A stretch of 64,000 bases of DNA, from contig JAKSZP010009579.1 in the NCBI GenBank assembly GCA_022478985.1, positions 24,691 through 88,690 of the forward strand. Direction: 5' to 3'. The position numbers and the translations under genes were made by a program. Position 1 is the first letter of the stretch. Every line of letters starts with the position of its first letter. This DNA is from Massospora cicadina. Its lineage: Eukaryota; Entomophthoromycota; Entomophthoromycetes; Entomophthorales; Entomophthoraceae. Positions 20,963-32,507 of this stretch are shown in pieces. Below the pieces are notes generated by a model. The model saw only the letters and a program-made list of their open reading frames with translations, had not been told where the DNA came from and ran no database searches.

Positions 20963-20976
20963 TATTTAGTTAGCAA
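20963..20976. repeat. Target duplication of half-LINE copy B, right
   Basis: TATTTAGTTAGCAA, identical to 18945-18958. Confidence 0.85.
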
Positions 20977-22240
20977 AATGATTTAGAAAATTAGATGCAA
21001 CTTTATCAATTCTACAAGACCCACCTTTAACACCCAAGTGAGCCTCATGATTGGGTGTCAATTATTATACCATAGCCCTAATTTTAGCATTGCTATTTGG
21101 GTAATGTGAGGGCATAATATATAATTAAGGCGGCTTTGAGTTATAGTTTCATATTATGCTGATAAAATTAGGAATCATCAAAGAATCCATAAAATAAATT
21201 TATCTATGTTTATTGGAGGTTTTCTCAAAGGGATTAGTATTTTAGTCAACCACAAAAATTTAATGAAGGACATTAACCCATCACTCATCTACCACATGAG
21301 ATAGGTCACTAGTCTGGGAATAAGGCTCCATTGGAGGTATATAGCCTTTCTTGCGCATGTGAGAAGATTGCTCACAATCCAGCTGGTGGTGCTGTCCATA
21401 TAAACTTACACCAATGTTCCCAAAATAACTATCTAGTACTAAAAAAATGTTCCCAAAATAAAGCCATAGGCGCATTCTCCTCACTTCCAATAAATTTGTC
21501 TGAAACTTTCAGCTCCTGTGATTGTTTTAGGCATCTAACATTAAAACATGCTCATTGGTAACTAATATAGGTCAAATATGAAGGAGTTATCAATATAAAA
21601 GAAGAGTACAATCCAAGAAAGAATACAAAATAATTTACTGCTGAATATTGAAGAGCTATAAAAAATAATTTTACTTTCTGTTTTATATCCCATTTCTTCT
21701 AAATATCTCCGTTATTCAGCTATAGGAAAAAACATCACAAAGCTTCCAGCGTGAAAGATGCTTCAAATGATCTACTTTTCTTTGTCTCTGAAGAATTGTG
21801 GATTATTCCAGGAGAGCAAAGAATGGTGCCAGACAAAATTTTTTATACCTCAAAATTTCATAATGAAAAAACTAAAATTGATGGTGTCAGTATATTTGAG
21901 CCCTGAGTGCTTCAATATATTAATTTTAACTTATCAGAGACACATTGACATGCTACATGAAAACCTACCATAAGAGCAGATTATAGTGAGAAGCACCAAT
22001 GAAACTGAAAAGGGCATCTAATCACTGTTGAAAGAGCTGACAATAACACTTCATTGGTACACAACTTGATCTGAGTTATCAGCTGACAAATTTCTCATCA
22101 TGCTACTTCAAGACCACATATCTAATAAAATTTTTAGGAGGAACTTGAGCAATTCCATAAGCTGCTAGAGGATATCAGGAGATATTTGAAGCTTTAGATG
22201 TTGATTGTGGCAATATAGTTAATCGGATATATACTATCAA
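20977..22240. other. Unassigned sequence between half-LINE copies B and C
   Basis: AT-rich, with no ORF above about 80 codons, no recognisable domain and no match to the other elements here. It may be host intergenic DNA or very old repeat. Confidence 0.4.
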
Positions 22241-22242
22241 CA

Positions 22243-23594
22243 TAGGGAAATCAAAATTTCCGTTTGGTAACACTTTATACCATTTTCAATTTAGAGAAAT
22301 AAAATTAATAACTCTAATTTTCCTCCTTCAAACTCAACCCTGATGTTCTTGGCCCCTAAGCCAGCTGCTTCATATATGGGGAAGTGGTGAAGCCCCCTAG
22401 CAATTTCTGTCCAATGGGAAAATGCATTTAGATTGGGTCATCCAGCCTCCCAAATTCTTAAGCTCATTTATTATGCCTATGGGTCTTGACCTCTATCTTT
22501 CACATTCCCAGGCAGTTCCTCAAAGCCCCTGGTGCTCTCCAAAGCAACATGCATTTTATCCATCACCTTTTGTATATGGTAAAGTGTTCCCACACATGAA
22601 TAAAGATTTTATCGATTAGTTCAAGTGGTGATGAAATTTTCCAGCTTTATCAAATTCATATAAGGAGTATTTTGATCTAGGCTTTACTTAAAAGGCTGGT
22701 TCTGCCATTGCGGTAGCTGTTCCCCTGTCATTCCAGGGCACCCATATACCAATAACTCACACTCAGCTACCAGTGGACACCTCTGTGGTGGTTCATTTTT
22801 TCTGGGTTTCCCACCCACCCCCGCTGTGCTATAAGGAGCTGATGGTTGGTTTGTTCGCCTATGGCCCCACCCTCACCTTTCAGTTTGTGGTCCCAAATGA
22901 GCCACATTTCTAGAAGGGCCTTGTCCATTTTTCACAATACACCCTAGTTCTAATATAACTTCAAAATCTAATTTCCTTGCTCCGTTGTCTCTTCTATTCC
23001 AATCACCAATTCTGGTCCTGAACCAAGGATAGACTACCTTTCCATCCTGTTTTGATTTTTATTTCTCAAAATGAGAATGCCCTCCCTTGCAGCCTCTTTA
23101 GCTCTACTCCCAAACCTCCTGTTCCCTATGTATGCCATCCACAAGACTTTCCTGTATTGGCACAATCCTAACCCTTCCCTAAACCTTTTTCTGAAGCAGT
23201 TCCAGATGCAGCAAATAAGATACATTATCAACCTAAAACCATACTCACCCCAGACAATCAGAAAGTTTGGACTAAAGTTCTGTCCCATTCTTCCTTCCAT
23301 TTGCCATCCAAGCCCTGAACTTATGCCAAAGTCCCAATTAAATTTGTTCAAAATCCTTGACGCTTATTGGCTGAGATTATCAACTGGGTGAGTTCATTGA
23401 ACAATCTGATTTTCACCTTGAGCTTTTCTTAAATTCTAATTATGACGCTCAATTACCTCCTCTTTTCTACAGCTTTCTAGATGAACATCACTCTATTCTA
23501 AAGTGACCACCAGCTTAATATTAAAGCATCTGTCACGCCTAAAAGTTTCCCCTCCACAAAGCTGTAATAAGTCTTTGTTTGTGCTTTCAGGGGA
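22243..23594 (+). mobile_element. Half-LINE copy C, 5' portion (old)
   Basis: A diverged version of copy B: the AACATGCATTTT block at 22550, FDLGF region, GGTGGTTCATTTT..CCACCCACCCCCGCTGTGCT at 22780, CAATTTGTGGTCCCAAAT-like word at 22880. No frame is open for long. It is cut by chromovirus 2 at 23594 and resumes at 29535. Possible target duplication ACTATCAACAT (about 22232) against ACTATTGACAT (about 30076). Confidence 0.65.
23590..23594. repeat. Target-site duplication GGGGA, left (chromovirus 2)
   Basis: Precedes TGTCATGTG at 23595 and recurs at 29535-29539. Confidence 0.9.
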
Positions 23595-24437
23595 TGTCAT
23601 GTGCACATGACATAATAGTGGGGACCAACCCCAAAGACAAGTCTGGGCGCCAGGAGGCCCAGAGGGTGAAGCTGCAGGCCCTTCCTGACCTGAGGCACAC
23701 CCTAGACCAATGCTGGGTTTGGACAAAATATGCCCAGGTTGGGACTAGTGGTGTGCCAAATGCCCAGCCCCTGATGTTGAGCCAGGCATTAAAACGAATA
23801 ATCTACCAAATGAACGTGGATGGTTCAATTTGGTTGGTTGAGGAGCTGGGTTTCAAAACCCGTTCCATCTTCAAAATAACATGCGTGGGTCAAATCCAAC
23901 TTCAATCAGTCACTTGAGTGAAGTCAGTTTCAGCCTATTCAACCAACTTAGACAGCAGTGTTGCCCTATTGGTGAGTCAGTGCTTGGGCCCACTGTGGCA
24001 TAACCCCTATTTCCCCTCTCAAGCTTACATACGTTTTCCCTGATCAACATTCCTTGTTGGTCAACTTCCCAAATAAACCTTATCCCAGCTATACTGTTTT
24101 ACTTTATGCTTTTTTAACAATCCTGTGCGCAAACCTCTTTGAGGAGGTCTCGCGCTCCATTAACCTTGCCATTCTTTACACAATCCAATTCTCACCTCTC
24201 ACACCGGTGGTCCGCCTAGGTACCCTCCAAACTGGGTCATTTACCCCTTCTCTCCTTGTGCACCGCGACGCTTTTGGCTGGCTAATTCTAGCATTTCTTT
24301 GCTTATATCATTATTGCTCTCGCACCCTCTGTGGGACAATAATTAATTTTATTCTAATGGCTAGTTCCCTGGTGTTGGGCTTGTGCACCGAGCACTGCCA
24401 CGCTGGGAACTGGAGAGTTAAAGACACTCTCCTAACA
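23595..24437 (+). repeat. 5' LTR of chromovirus 2
   Basis: 843 bp. It is highly similar to 28692-29534 with scattered differences, and also related to the old antisense LTR at 11540-13653. Confidence 0.93.
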
Positions 24438-25157
24438 TTAGTTGACCAACCCCCTTTTTTATGTGCACAAACTTTCTCCATGCGGACCTTTTCCAAAGTG
24501 GAAACAGTGGGAACTAGCTGTGGGTTTTGGATGTCATTAGCCACACCGCTGTTTCCTCTTTTGCCCAAAGGTTGGAGTAACTCGGCTTTATTATGGTTGC
24601 CTCCAACTGGAAAGTCCACCCTTCATGTTTGTACCTGGTGGATTTGGACACTTCAATGTCTCTAAGTTGTGATTCCCCAACTTTCCGCTGAATTAATTGA
24701 ACTCCACTCCAAGAAACGAGTTTCCCTTCGCTGGTGCATTCAGACAATGATGGCAGAATTAGCGCAGATGGGCCTGGGGGTATTGGCCTTGGATAACATT
24801 GGGCATTCCGTTGCAGTTCAAAGGATAGGGTCATTCGCGTCAGAAAACGCGTTTTATAACGGAAAACCTGGTCTCTACCTCTGAGCCGTTTATTAGTTTA
24901 TATGGCCTGGATGAGGACCTTATTCCAGTATATCAGATTACCCCTAAGAACCCACGGTTGACCTCTACCATGATCCGGCACACTCAGGAAGTGGAGAAGC
25001 AACTTCGTTTCAAATATGATAAAGTATATGCCCCTGTAGAAGGCATGGTGGGGTATGTGGCCTCAGTATTAAGAGTGGCCAAATATCCCTCCCCGTTTTT
25101 TGAAATAAAACAGATTCTGTTGGAGTTCTTGAGCCAGAGAACGAAATTTTTGGAAAA

Positions 25158-25760
25158 GTGTTGTCATTGTATACCATAAATAAAGACCAATCCAGGTATT
25201 TTCTACTGACTGCTACCCTCTCCTCTCCTTTAGGGAAGCTCACCACTACTATTTTGGCGGATACTGGCGCCTCTGGAAACTTTATGGACCAGTACTTAGC
25301 CGACTACCTTGGACTGAGTTACTTGTCAGGTAATGTGGTTAGAGGAGGGGCGTCCCAAGGTATTCCCGCTCTGAAGATTATTGGGACAGTGGACTATCAG
25401 GTTGGCAAGTACCACTTGTCTGATCACTTCAGTGCGATCAAAAATCTCCCGTTCCCTATCATTTCAGGTGTGGAGTGGTGGCGGAACTTTGACGTTAGAA
25501 CTAACCTGAAGGAGAATACCCAGTCCATCACCATGAATAATGATTGCACATTTGTTGTGCCTTTGTCAGAAGAGAACACCCAGGGCAAATTGCCCCACTG
25601 CCCCACCGTCTCCCTTGTCACCTTGCCTCAATGCAGAAGCCCTCAGTGGAAATTCCTATACCTTCTTTATTGGAAGGTTTGGAATCCTCTTTTGATGCAG
25701 CATCTGCCAACGCACTCCCTGAGCATTCCGAGTTTGATTGTGACTTCAAGCTCACAGTAG
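25158..25760 (+). CDS. Aspartic protease region (chromovirus 2)
   Basis: 200 open codons. Residues about 25-120 form a retropepsin: LSSPLGKLTTTILADTGAS with the catalytic Asp in DTGAS near 25258-25272, then FPIISGVEWWRNFDV, the hydrophobic-Gly motif before the usual W. The C-terminal part runs out of frame: RT begins in an overlapping frame at 25544. The first Met is inside a longer polyprotein. It would mature Gag-Pol, although no Gag remains here. Confidence 0.8.
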   Translation: MLSLYTINKDQSRYFLLTATLSSPLGKLTTTILADTGASGNFMDQYLADYLGLSYLSGNVVRGGASQGIPALKIIGTVDYQVGKYHLSDHFSAIKNLPFPIISGVEWWRNFDVRTNLKENTQSITMNNDCTFVVPLSEENTQGKLPHCPTVSLVTLPQCRSPQWKFLYLLYWKVWNPLLMQHLPTHSLSIPSLIVTSSSQ

Positions 25761-26152
25761 ATATGGTGCGTATCTCTTCCCCTATTTACCCATTGACTGT
25801 CCAGGAGGAAGAGGCGTTGGATGTGTGGGTGAAAGAACAGTTAGTCAAGGGTGCGATTTTTCAGCGTACCTCCCCTGTATGCTCCCCCTTACTCTTCGTG
25901 GAGAAGTCTGATGGTACCTTACGTCCCTGCTTAGACTATGGTAATCTTAACAACGTTACTGTACCAGACCTCCATCCCATCCTTTTAGATTCGCAGATTA
26001 CACGTTATGTGGAGAAGACGAAGGTCTTCTCCAAGTTGAATTTCCTCAACGCGTTCAATCAGATTCGGATTAAAAAGGAACAAGAGTGGTTGACCACATT
26101 CCGTACCAGAAAAGGGATCTTCCAGTTTTTGGGTCATGCCTTTTGGGCTTAA
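25544..26152 (+). CDS. Reverse transcriptase fingers/palm (chromovirus 2)
   Basis: 202 codons. RT motifs start at about residue 85: AIFQRTSPVCSPLLFVEKSD, GTLRPCLDYGNLNNVTV, KTKVFSKLNFLNAFNQIRI, EWLTTFRTRKGIFQF. It ends at a stop at the FG motif (26150); the palm continues in another frame to the YMDD at 26226-26237 (AYMDDILVF), which is intact. A further frameshift follows at about 26250. Confidence 0.8.
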   Translation: MHICCAFVRREHPGQIAPLPHRLPCHLASMQKPSVEIPIPSLLEGLESSFDAASANALPEHSEFDCDFKLTVDMVRISSPIYPLTVQEEEALDVWVKEQLVKGAIFQRTSPVCSPLLFVEKSDGTLRPCLDYGNLNNVTVPDLHPILLDSQITRYVEKTKVFSKLNFLNAFNQIRIKKEQEWLTTFRTRKGIFQFLGHAFWA

Positions 26153-26430
26153 GAATGCCCCTGCTATCTTTCAACGCCGCATTGATGCAGCGTTGGGGGA
26201 CCTGTTAGGGGTATGCGCGGTCGCCTACATGGATGATATCCTGGTGTTTTCCCTGATCAGGAGTCCCATACAGTTCACCTTTGGCAAGTGGTGGAGCAGT
26301 TAAAGGCAGCCAACCTTACGTTGAAAATTTCAAAGTGTGAGTTTTTCAAGTCCCAGGTCACGTTTCTGGGCAACGTCGTGTTTGACCAGGGACACATGAT
26401 AACTCCAGACAAGGAGAAGGCGATTCATGA

Positions 26431-27742
26431 GTGGCTACCCCCACCTCAGTTAAGGAATTAAGGAGCTTTTTGGGGACGTGCACGTTCCTCAAGAAGTTCA
26501 CTCCCAATCTGTCTGAGGTGGCGGCTCCCCTATACAAGGCTAGCGGTGCTAAGGTGCTTCAGTGGTCACCCATTTTGGAGGATGCTTTCCAAGCAGTGAA
26601 GTGCACCTTGTTGTCCATGACTGTTCTTCGCCATGTCGACCCTTCAAAGGAGTTCATTGTGTCTACTGATGCCTCCAACTTTGCCATCGCGGCCGCCAAG
26701 TTACAAGTAGGCGAAGATGGGATAGAGCATCCGATAGGATATATTTTCTAGGAAAATGTTTTTGCCAGAGTTGAATTATGCCGTTTATGACAAGGAGTTA
26801 CTAGCAGTAGTGGAGGCGCTGACCTATTGGCTTTACCACTTGCATGGCTCTACCCAACCATTTCACATACATACAGAACACCATGCCTTGCTGTACTACC
26901 GCGCCCCTCATGTCATAACCCCATTGCAGACCCTTTGGCATGAGACCCTTGCCCAATTTGCATTCACGTATGAGTTTACCAAGGGCAAGGATAATGGTTT
27001 GCTGGATGCTTTGAGCCGCAACCCTGCTTCAGCCCCTGACCCCAAGGAGGTAGAAGTGCACAACACCCAGGTTATGATCCCTCCAAGTAAAATTCTGTCG
27101 CTACAACCCTCTCCCCTGGATAACAGGCCAGCGCTTGCACCTCTGGATAACGCGGAGGAATATGGTATGCTCAGAAAAGTCGTCCTCTTTCAGCCGCTGT
27201 CAGGAGAATATGCCATGGTACTGGCAAAGAGCGCTTCAAATCAAGAGGATCTATCCAGGGGCTATCATGTAAAGGATGGGATGGTGTGGTTCCAGGGGCG
27301 CCTTTGGGTACCTGTTGGACCACTGCTCCTGGAAATCATTTGGGACCATCATGATATAATCACAATTAGTCATCCAGGGAAAGCAAAGACCTTGGAGTTG
27401 ATACTTTGCACATACAATTGGAAGGGCTTGCCTGCTCAGGTGGGGCGGTTTTGTAAGGAGTGCCTGGTATGCAACCAGATGAAACCCAATCGTCAACCTT
27501 TATCAGGGTTTTTGGTACCAGTCCAAAAGGCTGATGGGCCCTTGACTTCCATCTCGGTTGATTTCACTGTGGATTTACCAGTCTCAGATGGTTATGATGC
27601 CATCATGGTAGTGGTGGACCGGTTCACGAAGTTTGCCCACTTTATTCCTTGCAGAATAACCATAACCGCAGCTGAGATGGCTAGGCTTTTTCATTATCCG
27701 TTTGTTTGCACTTTATGGGGTCCCCCGAGAAATTATCAGTGA
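26431..27742 (+). CDS. RT thumb, RNase H and integrase N-half (chromovirus 2)
   Basis: Two nearly adjoining open pieces, 26431-26751 and 26756-27742, separated by a stop and frameshift. First: VKELRSFLGTCTFLKKFTP (thumb) and FIVSTDASNFAIAAA (RNase H catalytic Asp). Second: NYAVYDKELLAVVEAL and HTEHHALLYY (RNase H), DALSRNPAS (RNase H end), then the integrase zinc finger (HHDIITISHPGKAKTLELI..CKECLVCNQMK) and core start SISVDFTVDLPVSDGYDAI, VVVDRFTKFAHFI. It would remove template RNA and join the cDNA to the genome. Confidence 0.82.
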
Positions 27743-28310
27743 CTGGGCCCTCAGTTTACCTTTGTTTTTTGGGAAGAGATGTGTAAGATTCTTCAGATTC
27801 GCCCTTGCAATTCAACTGCCTATCATCCCCAATCAGATGGGCAGACTGAACGAGTGAATCAGTCCTTGGAACAGTTTCTGAGGTGTTACACCGCTGCAGA
27901 TCATACAGATTGGGCTTCTCACCTTTCTTATGGCCCAATCTAGTTACAACACGTTGCATTCTTTGATCAGTTGTTCCCCTTTTTTCGCCAGCCATGGCTT
28001 TAACCCTTTTTTAACATGGAGCCCAGATGTGGGTCTAAGGTTGAAGCGGTAGTGGACTTTACCAAGAAAATCAAGAAGTTCCATCAAGGGGTTTCCACAA
28101 GCTTGGAGGCGGCTATGCAGGTATATAAGGAGAACGCTGATAGGAAGCGCCGAGTGGGTCCCACATACAAGGAAGGGGATCTCATGATGCTTGATGCATA
28201 TAACATCCTAATCAAGCAGCCATGTAAGAAGCTAGGACCAAAGAGGATTGGCCCCTACTGCGTTGTTAGAAAGGTGGGCGATGCCTCATACTAGCTAGAT
28301 CTCCCCCCTC
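27743..28310 (+). pseudogene. Integrase core end and C-terminal module (chromovirus 2)
   Basis: After a stop at 27742 the core continues as SDWALSL..PQFT-like sequence and NSTAYHPQSDGQTERVNQSL (27815-27870) with the catalytic Glu in place. A frameshift near 27930 precedes 28016-28294: KENADRKRRVGPTYKEGDLMML, then LGPKRIGPYCVVRKVGDAS, the GPY module. Confidence 0.75.
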
Positions 28311-28404
28311 ATTCCAGATCTTCTCTGTGTTTTATGAGAGCAAACTGACGTTGTTTGAGGGCCCCCCACCAGAGACTCCTGAGGCCTATCTTGTGGATGG
28401 GGCA

Positions 28405-28611
28405 TCAGAGTAGGAGGTGGAAGAAATAGTTGCCTTATGCCTCGTTAAAAGAAGACTTGAGTACCTAGTATCCTGGAAGGGCTTTGATGCTGCAGAGAAC
28501 AGTTGGGTTCCAGCGCGCGACTGTGTGCATGCTCAAAATCTTATTGACGCCTTTCACCAGCATTTTCCTAGGCTGCTGGATCCCAAACTAAACCGACCGT
28601 TGCCACCATGA
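28405..28611 (+). CDS. Chromodomain (chromovirus 2)
   Basis: About 65 codons ending pol: VEEIVALCLVKRRLEYLVSW, KGFDAAENSWVPARDC, LIDAFHQHFP. The aromatic cage positions (Leu/Tyr-Leu-Val-x-Trp-Lys-Gly and a Trp) are those of retroelement chromodomains that bind methylated histone tails. A stop at 28411-28413 lies just upstream of the first Met. Confidence 0.85.
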
Positions 28612-28691
28612 AATTGGTCCCTGCCCACAAGAACTTTTTCCTGGCGCAAGCCCCCGGAGGGGGGTTGAGCCCCGTTGGAAGGAGAGGGTAA

Positions 28692-29534
28692 TGTCATGTG
28701 CACATGATATAATAGTGGGGACCAACCCCAAAGACAAGGCTGGGCACCAGGAGGCCCTGAGGGTGAAGCTGCAGGCCCTTCCTGACCTGAGGCACACCCT
28801 AGACCAACGCTGGGTTGGGGCAAAATATGCCCAGGTTGGGACTAGTGGTATGCCAAACGCCCAGCCCCTGATGTCGAGCCAGGCATTAAAATGAACATTC
28901 TACCAAATGAATGTGGATGGTTCAATTCAGTTGGTCAAGGAGCAGGGTTTCAAAACCTGTTCCATTTTCAAAATAACGCGCTTGGGTTGAATCCAACTTC
29001 AATTGATCACTCGAGTGAAGTCAGTTTTGGTCTATTCAACCAACTTAGACGGCAGTGTTGCCCTATTGGTGAGTCAGTGCTTGGGCCCACTGTGGCATAA
29101 CCCCTATTTCCCCTCTCAAGCTTACATACGTTTTCCCCGACCAACATTCCTTGTTGGTTGACTTCCCAAATAAACCTTGTCCCCAATATACCATTTTACT
29201 TTATGCTTTTTTAATGATCCTGTGCGCAAACCTCTTTGAAGAGGTCTCACGCTCTGTTAACCTTGCCATTCTAAACACAATCCGATTCTCACCTCTCACA
29301 CTGTTGGTCCACCCAGGTACCCTCCAACCTGGGTCCTTTATCCCTTCTCTCCTTGTGCACCGTGACGCTTTTGGCTAATTAATTCTAGCATTTCTTTGAT
29401 TATATTAAAATTGCTCCTTCACCCTCTGTGGGCCAATAATCAGTTTTATTCTAACGGCTAGTTCCCCAGTGTTGGGCTTATGCACCGAGCACCAACACGC
29501 TGGGAACTGGAGAGTTATAGACACTCTCCTAACA
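28692..29534 (+). repeat. 3' LTR of chromovirus 2
   Basis: 843 bp, followed by GGGGA at 29535-29539. Confidence 0.93.
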
Positions 29535-30071
29535 GGGGATCCTTCCTCCAATTAACTTTAAACCATAGTTCTAAGGGGCAAGAGCAACAATTTTTGAATA
29601 TCATGAAGCAACAAATAATGCTATTCAGAATGTTGCAGTAGTAGAGCGTAATCCTAAATCCAAGGTTACCTGCACCATTCTTACCACTTCTCCAAACTCC
29701 CCAATGCCTGCATTCAAGCTGAAGCACCTTTTTTGGACTATAGCATTAACCTTATTGCCTTGGGTAATTCTTATGATCATCCGCTTATTAAGCTTATCAA
29801 ACTGCACACCGCCAATGCCCTTATTCCCTTGCTCTCTGTCTTAGCCTATACTTTGCTCTGGGATGAGAAAGACACCACTGAGGCCAAGCCCCCAGTTCTC
29901 CTCCCCATCCTCTATGGTTTATAAAGAGGTTTTTGACTTTCCCACTCTGGTAGTGGTGTTATTGTTTGTTTTTAAATGCTAATTTAAGCGTTTAGATTTG
30001 TTAGTTAAAAAATTATATGATACTACTCTTTGAGCAATCAGTAATATCTTCTCCTAATCAGCTTACCTTAA
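29535..30071 (+). mobile_element. Half-LINE copy C, 3' portion
   Basis: It matches the C-terminal extension and 3' end of copy B: ATTCAGAATGTTGCAGTAGT near 29620, TACTTTGCTCTGGGATGAGA near 29849, then the 3' end CCTAATCAGCTTACCTTAAATA at 30050-30072. Open pieces are short and frameshifted. Confidence 0.7.
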
Positions 30072-31070
30072 ATAGACTATTGACATTGATGACTCTAGCT
30101 CTATAAGGTTAGAGCCATATATAAGAATACAAAGCTTCAAAAGTAATATATGATAAATAGCTAAAACAGTTGTTGGATGACAGCTTACCAGTTCCCTCTC
30201 AAAGCATGGTTCCTCACTCACTTATAAATGAAGATAAACTTGAGCATAGAAGTGCAATGGATTACTGGAAGTTGAATAGCTCACCAAAAACTAGCTATTA
30301 AATACCAGGCATAGATGAGGCTATAGCTTGACTTTCACATTTAAAATTTTTCTCGTTAAAGGACTTAGCCATTGTATATTAGTAAATGGACCTTTCCACA
30401 CTAGAGCAATTAATTGAGCATTGATTTGTATAAAATTTAATTAAGCATAAAAAGCTCCATTGTGGATAGTGCAATGCATTTGCATTATTCAAAAGAGCAA
30501 TGGATCACATTATAGAAAGATCTCAAACTAAGCCTTGTGAAAGTTTAACTTAACAACATCACCATTGTTAACTTTTCAGCGATATTGGTTGAATCCATCA
30601 AGCTGATTGCACAGGGTAAACCCCACTGAGCAACAGACGAGTGATATGATCATGATGATCCTCAATAAATAATAATAAAGTATTAATACTATAGAGCTAT
30701 TGACCCACCGGAACCCAGTTTATTTAATATATATAATAACAGACTACTTCTTCTAAACCCTATTCTATTTAATTTTATTTAATGTGGGATTTTTTTTCTA
30801 AACCCTATTCTCTTCCTTCTTCTTTCCAAAAGGCCCCATTTCTCATTATCGCACTCAACTCTTAATCCTTAGTATTCTTATTCAGTCTCACCCTTCTGCT
30901 TAGTAATTCTCTATTTGCTACATATTTAGGGGTTTTGTTCTATTATTAAGGCTTTGACGGAACTCTTTCAATTCACCAAACGATTAACCCTTTGATTGAT
31001 TTGCTCAACTCATAAAATATGATCTTCCAGATATTTGGCTTATCATCCAGTCATATCAATTTTCTTGACA
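30072..31070. other. Unassigned AT-rich stretch; probable outer end of element 4
   Basis: No ORF of note. Element 4 (minus strand) must end in this interval, but its other LTR lies beyond the right edge of the window, so I cannot place its LTR by comparison. TCTAAACCCTATTCT occurs twice (about 30753 and 30798). Confidence 0.4.
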
Positions 31071-31240
31071 TTACCCCCCTTGACCGGACTTTAAGCCCCT
31101 TTTCTTGTATGCCCAAAGGAACTTCACATGAACTCAGTTATAATCTGACCAACTGTGGGCTCCTTAATGGTATAGATAATGATACCAGTCTTCTCAATTA
31201 TTTCAAATGGTCTGGTCCAGATGTTAGCTATCTTTTTTTC

Positions 31241-31755
31241 TTAAAACTCACATTTTTTGTGGAATAAGACATGATATCCTGCAGCAAACTGTGGGAGTCT
31301 GCTACATCTACTTTGGTCAGCCTGATCACAAATCTTCTTAGCTAAGCTGGTAGAATAATCTTCTATTTGTAATATTATCAGCATGTCCATTAAGTTAGTC
31401 AGATAACGTTGCAGTTCTACTCCGCCAATATCCTCCACACAGTAGTAAAGCATAGTGGGCAAAGATGGATGTCTACCATAGAGCAATTGGAAAGGACACT
31501 CGCCCGTTGATGAATGGTATCTGATATTATAGGCAAAGATGGAGGTGTACAGGGGGGTATTCCATATATAGGGGCAATCCTTTAAAAGCTTGCGGAAAAT
31601 GGTTACCAATGTTCTTTTGACCCTTCCACCTTCCATTGGTTCAGGGTGATAGAGTGTAGTCAAGACCCCAAAATTGCCATCAGTTAGTTCAACTTAGGCA
31701 GGCTATGTGACATGAAATTGGTTTCATTGTCTGTGAGGATTAACTTCAGACAGCA
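31241..31755 (-). pseudogene. Integrase C-terminal half of element 4
   Basis: 140 open codons from 31663: YHPEPMEGGRVKRTLVTIFR (normally PQTNG..ER.N.TL), YNIRYHSSTGECPFQLLYGR, VEDIGGVELQRYL, QFAAGYHVLFHK. Minus-strand coding continues to about 31071 with WTRPFEIIEKTG, the C-terminal module. No chromodomain follows. The 5' part lies at 38717-39120 across element 3. Confidence 0.75.
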
Positions 31756-31759
31756 ATGT

Positions 31760-31764
31760 CACTG
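31760..31764. repeat. Target-site duplication CACTG, left (element 3)
   Basis: Recurs at 38712-38716. Joining the flanks restores the integrase reading of element 4. Confidence 0.85.
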
Positions 31765-32323
31765 TGTTGGAGATATAACTGCGATGACTGATTATAATCA
31801 AGATTATGATTTGGTGTTTTTGTCTAATAAGATCGTAAAAACCCTGTCAGAGATATCCAATTCTTAAATTGACCAAAGATTGACCCTTCAGAGTTATCAG
31901 CCTCCTCTGAAGGATGAAGCTAAGCAATCCAAAGGGGCAAATCCCTTCACAAGAAGGTAAAATTCATCTAATAAGAACCTTATCAGATCTGACCATCACA
32001 AGTATTTTAATAATAATCAGCAATATCGGTCATCAGTTATAAAAATTTTACCTTAAATTGAAGCACAATAATCCTTACAAAGAAATCCAAATATACCCCT
32101 ATAAATATCCCTCATTTCTAACTAATAAAGTACCAATATTTTGTCTCGCGTAGCTTAAAATTTGTTCAATTCATAACTAAATTCAGAATTCTTATTGAAA
32201 TTTATTATTGCAACAAAACTAATAACTTCTTTGCCCTGTTTCTATCTTCGCTAGAAACATAAAATTAATAATTTTGTAGCCTTCATAGTGCATAATATCA
32301 CAATTTCTATCAGAATTTTAATA
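31765..32323 (+). repeat. 5' LTR of element 3
   Basis: 559 bp, TGTTGGAGAT..TTTTAATA, similar but clearly diverged from 38151-38711. Confidence 0.85.
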
Positions 32324-32324
32324 C

Positions 32325-32334
32325 TGGTGCTCCC
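32325..32334 (+). promoter_or_regulatory. Primer-binding-site-like motif of element 3
   Basis: TGGTGCTCCC one base after the 5' LTR. It has the TGG expected for pairing to a tRNA CCA end. Elements 5 (45833) and the miniature element (48097) have TGGTGCTCAC in the same place. Confidence 0.6.
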
Positions 32335-32507
32335 TTTCCAGGTCTGCTTCTGAGGCTACCTGGTGAAAATATATTTTCACAATAATGAATACGTCTAGCG
32401 AAGAAAGCCCCTCTTCAGAGTAATCAATGAGTATCATCTGATGGGTACACTCTAATTGGCAGGAGATGCCTTCCGCTAATATCAGTGATCTTCAATTTTG
32501 AGCATCT

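Larger units (their letters stand above)
23595..29534 (+). mobile_element. Chromovirus 2: Ty3/gypsy element with chromodomain, gag-deficient
   Basis: 5940 bp, plus strand, inserted in half-LINE copy C. LTRs are 23595-24437 and 28692-29534, 843 bp each, TGTCATGTG..CCTAACA. The interior is only about 4.25 kb: a short 5' region without a recognisable capsid or zinc knuckle, then protease, RT, RNase H, integrase, chromodomain and a GGAAGGAGAGGG polypurine tract at 28678-28689. Several stops and frameshifts break pol. Loss of gag makes it dependent on others at best. Confidence 0.92.
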
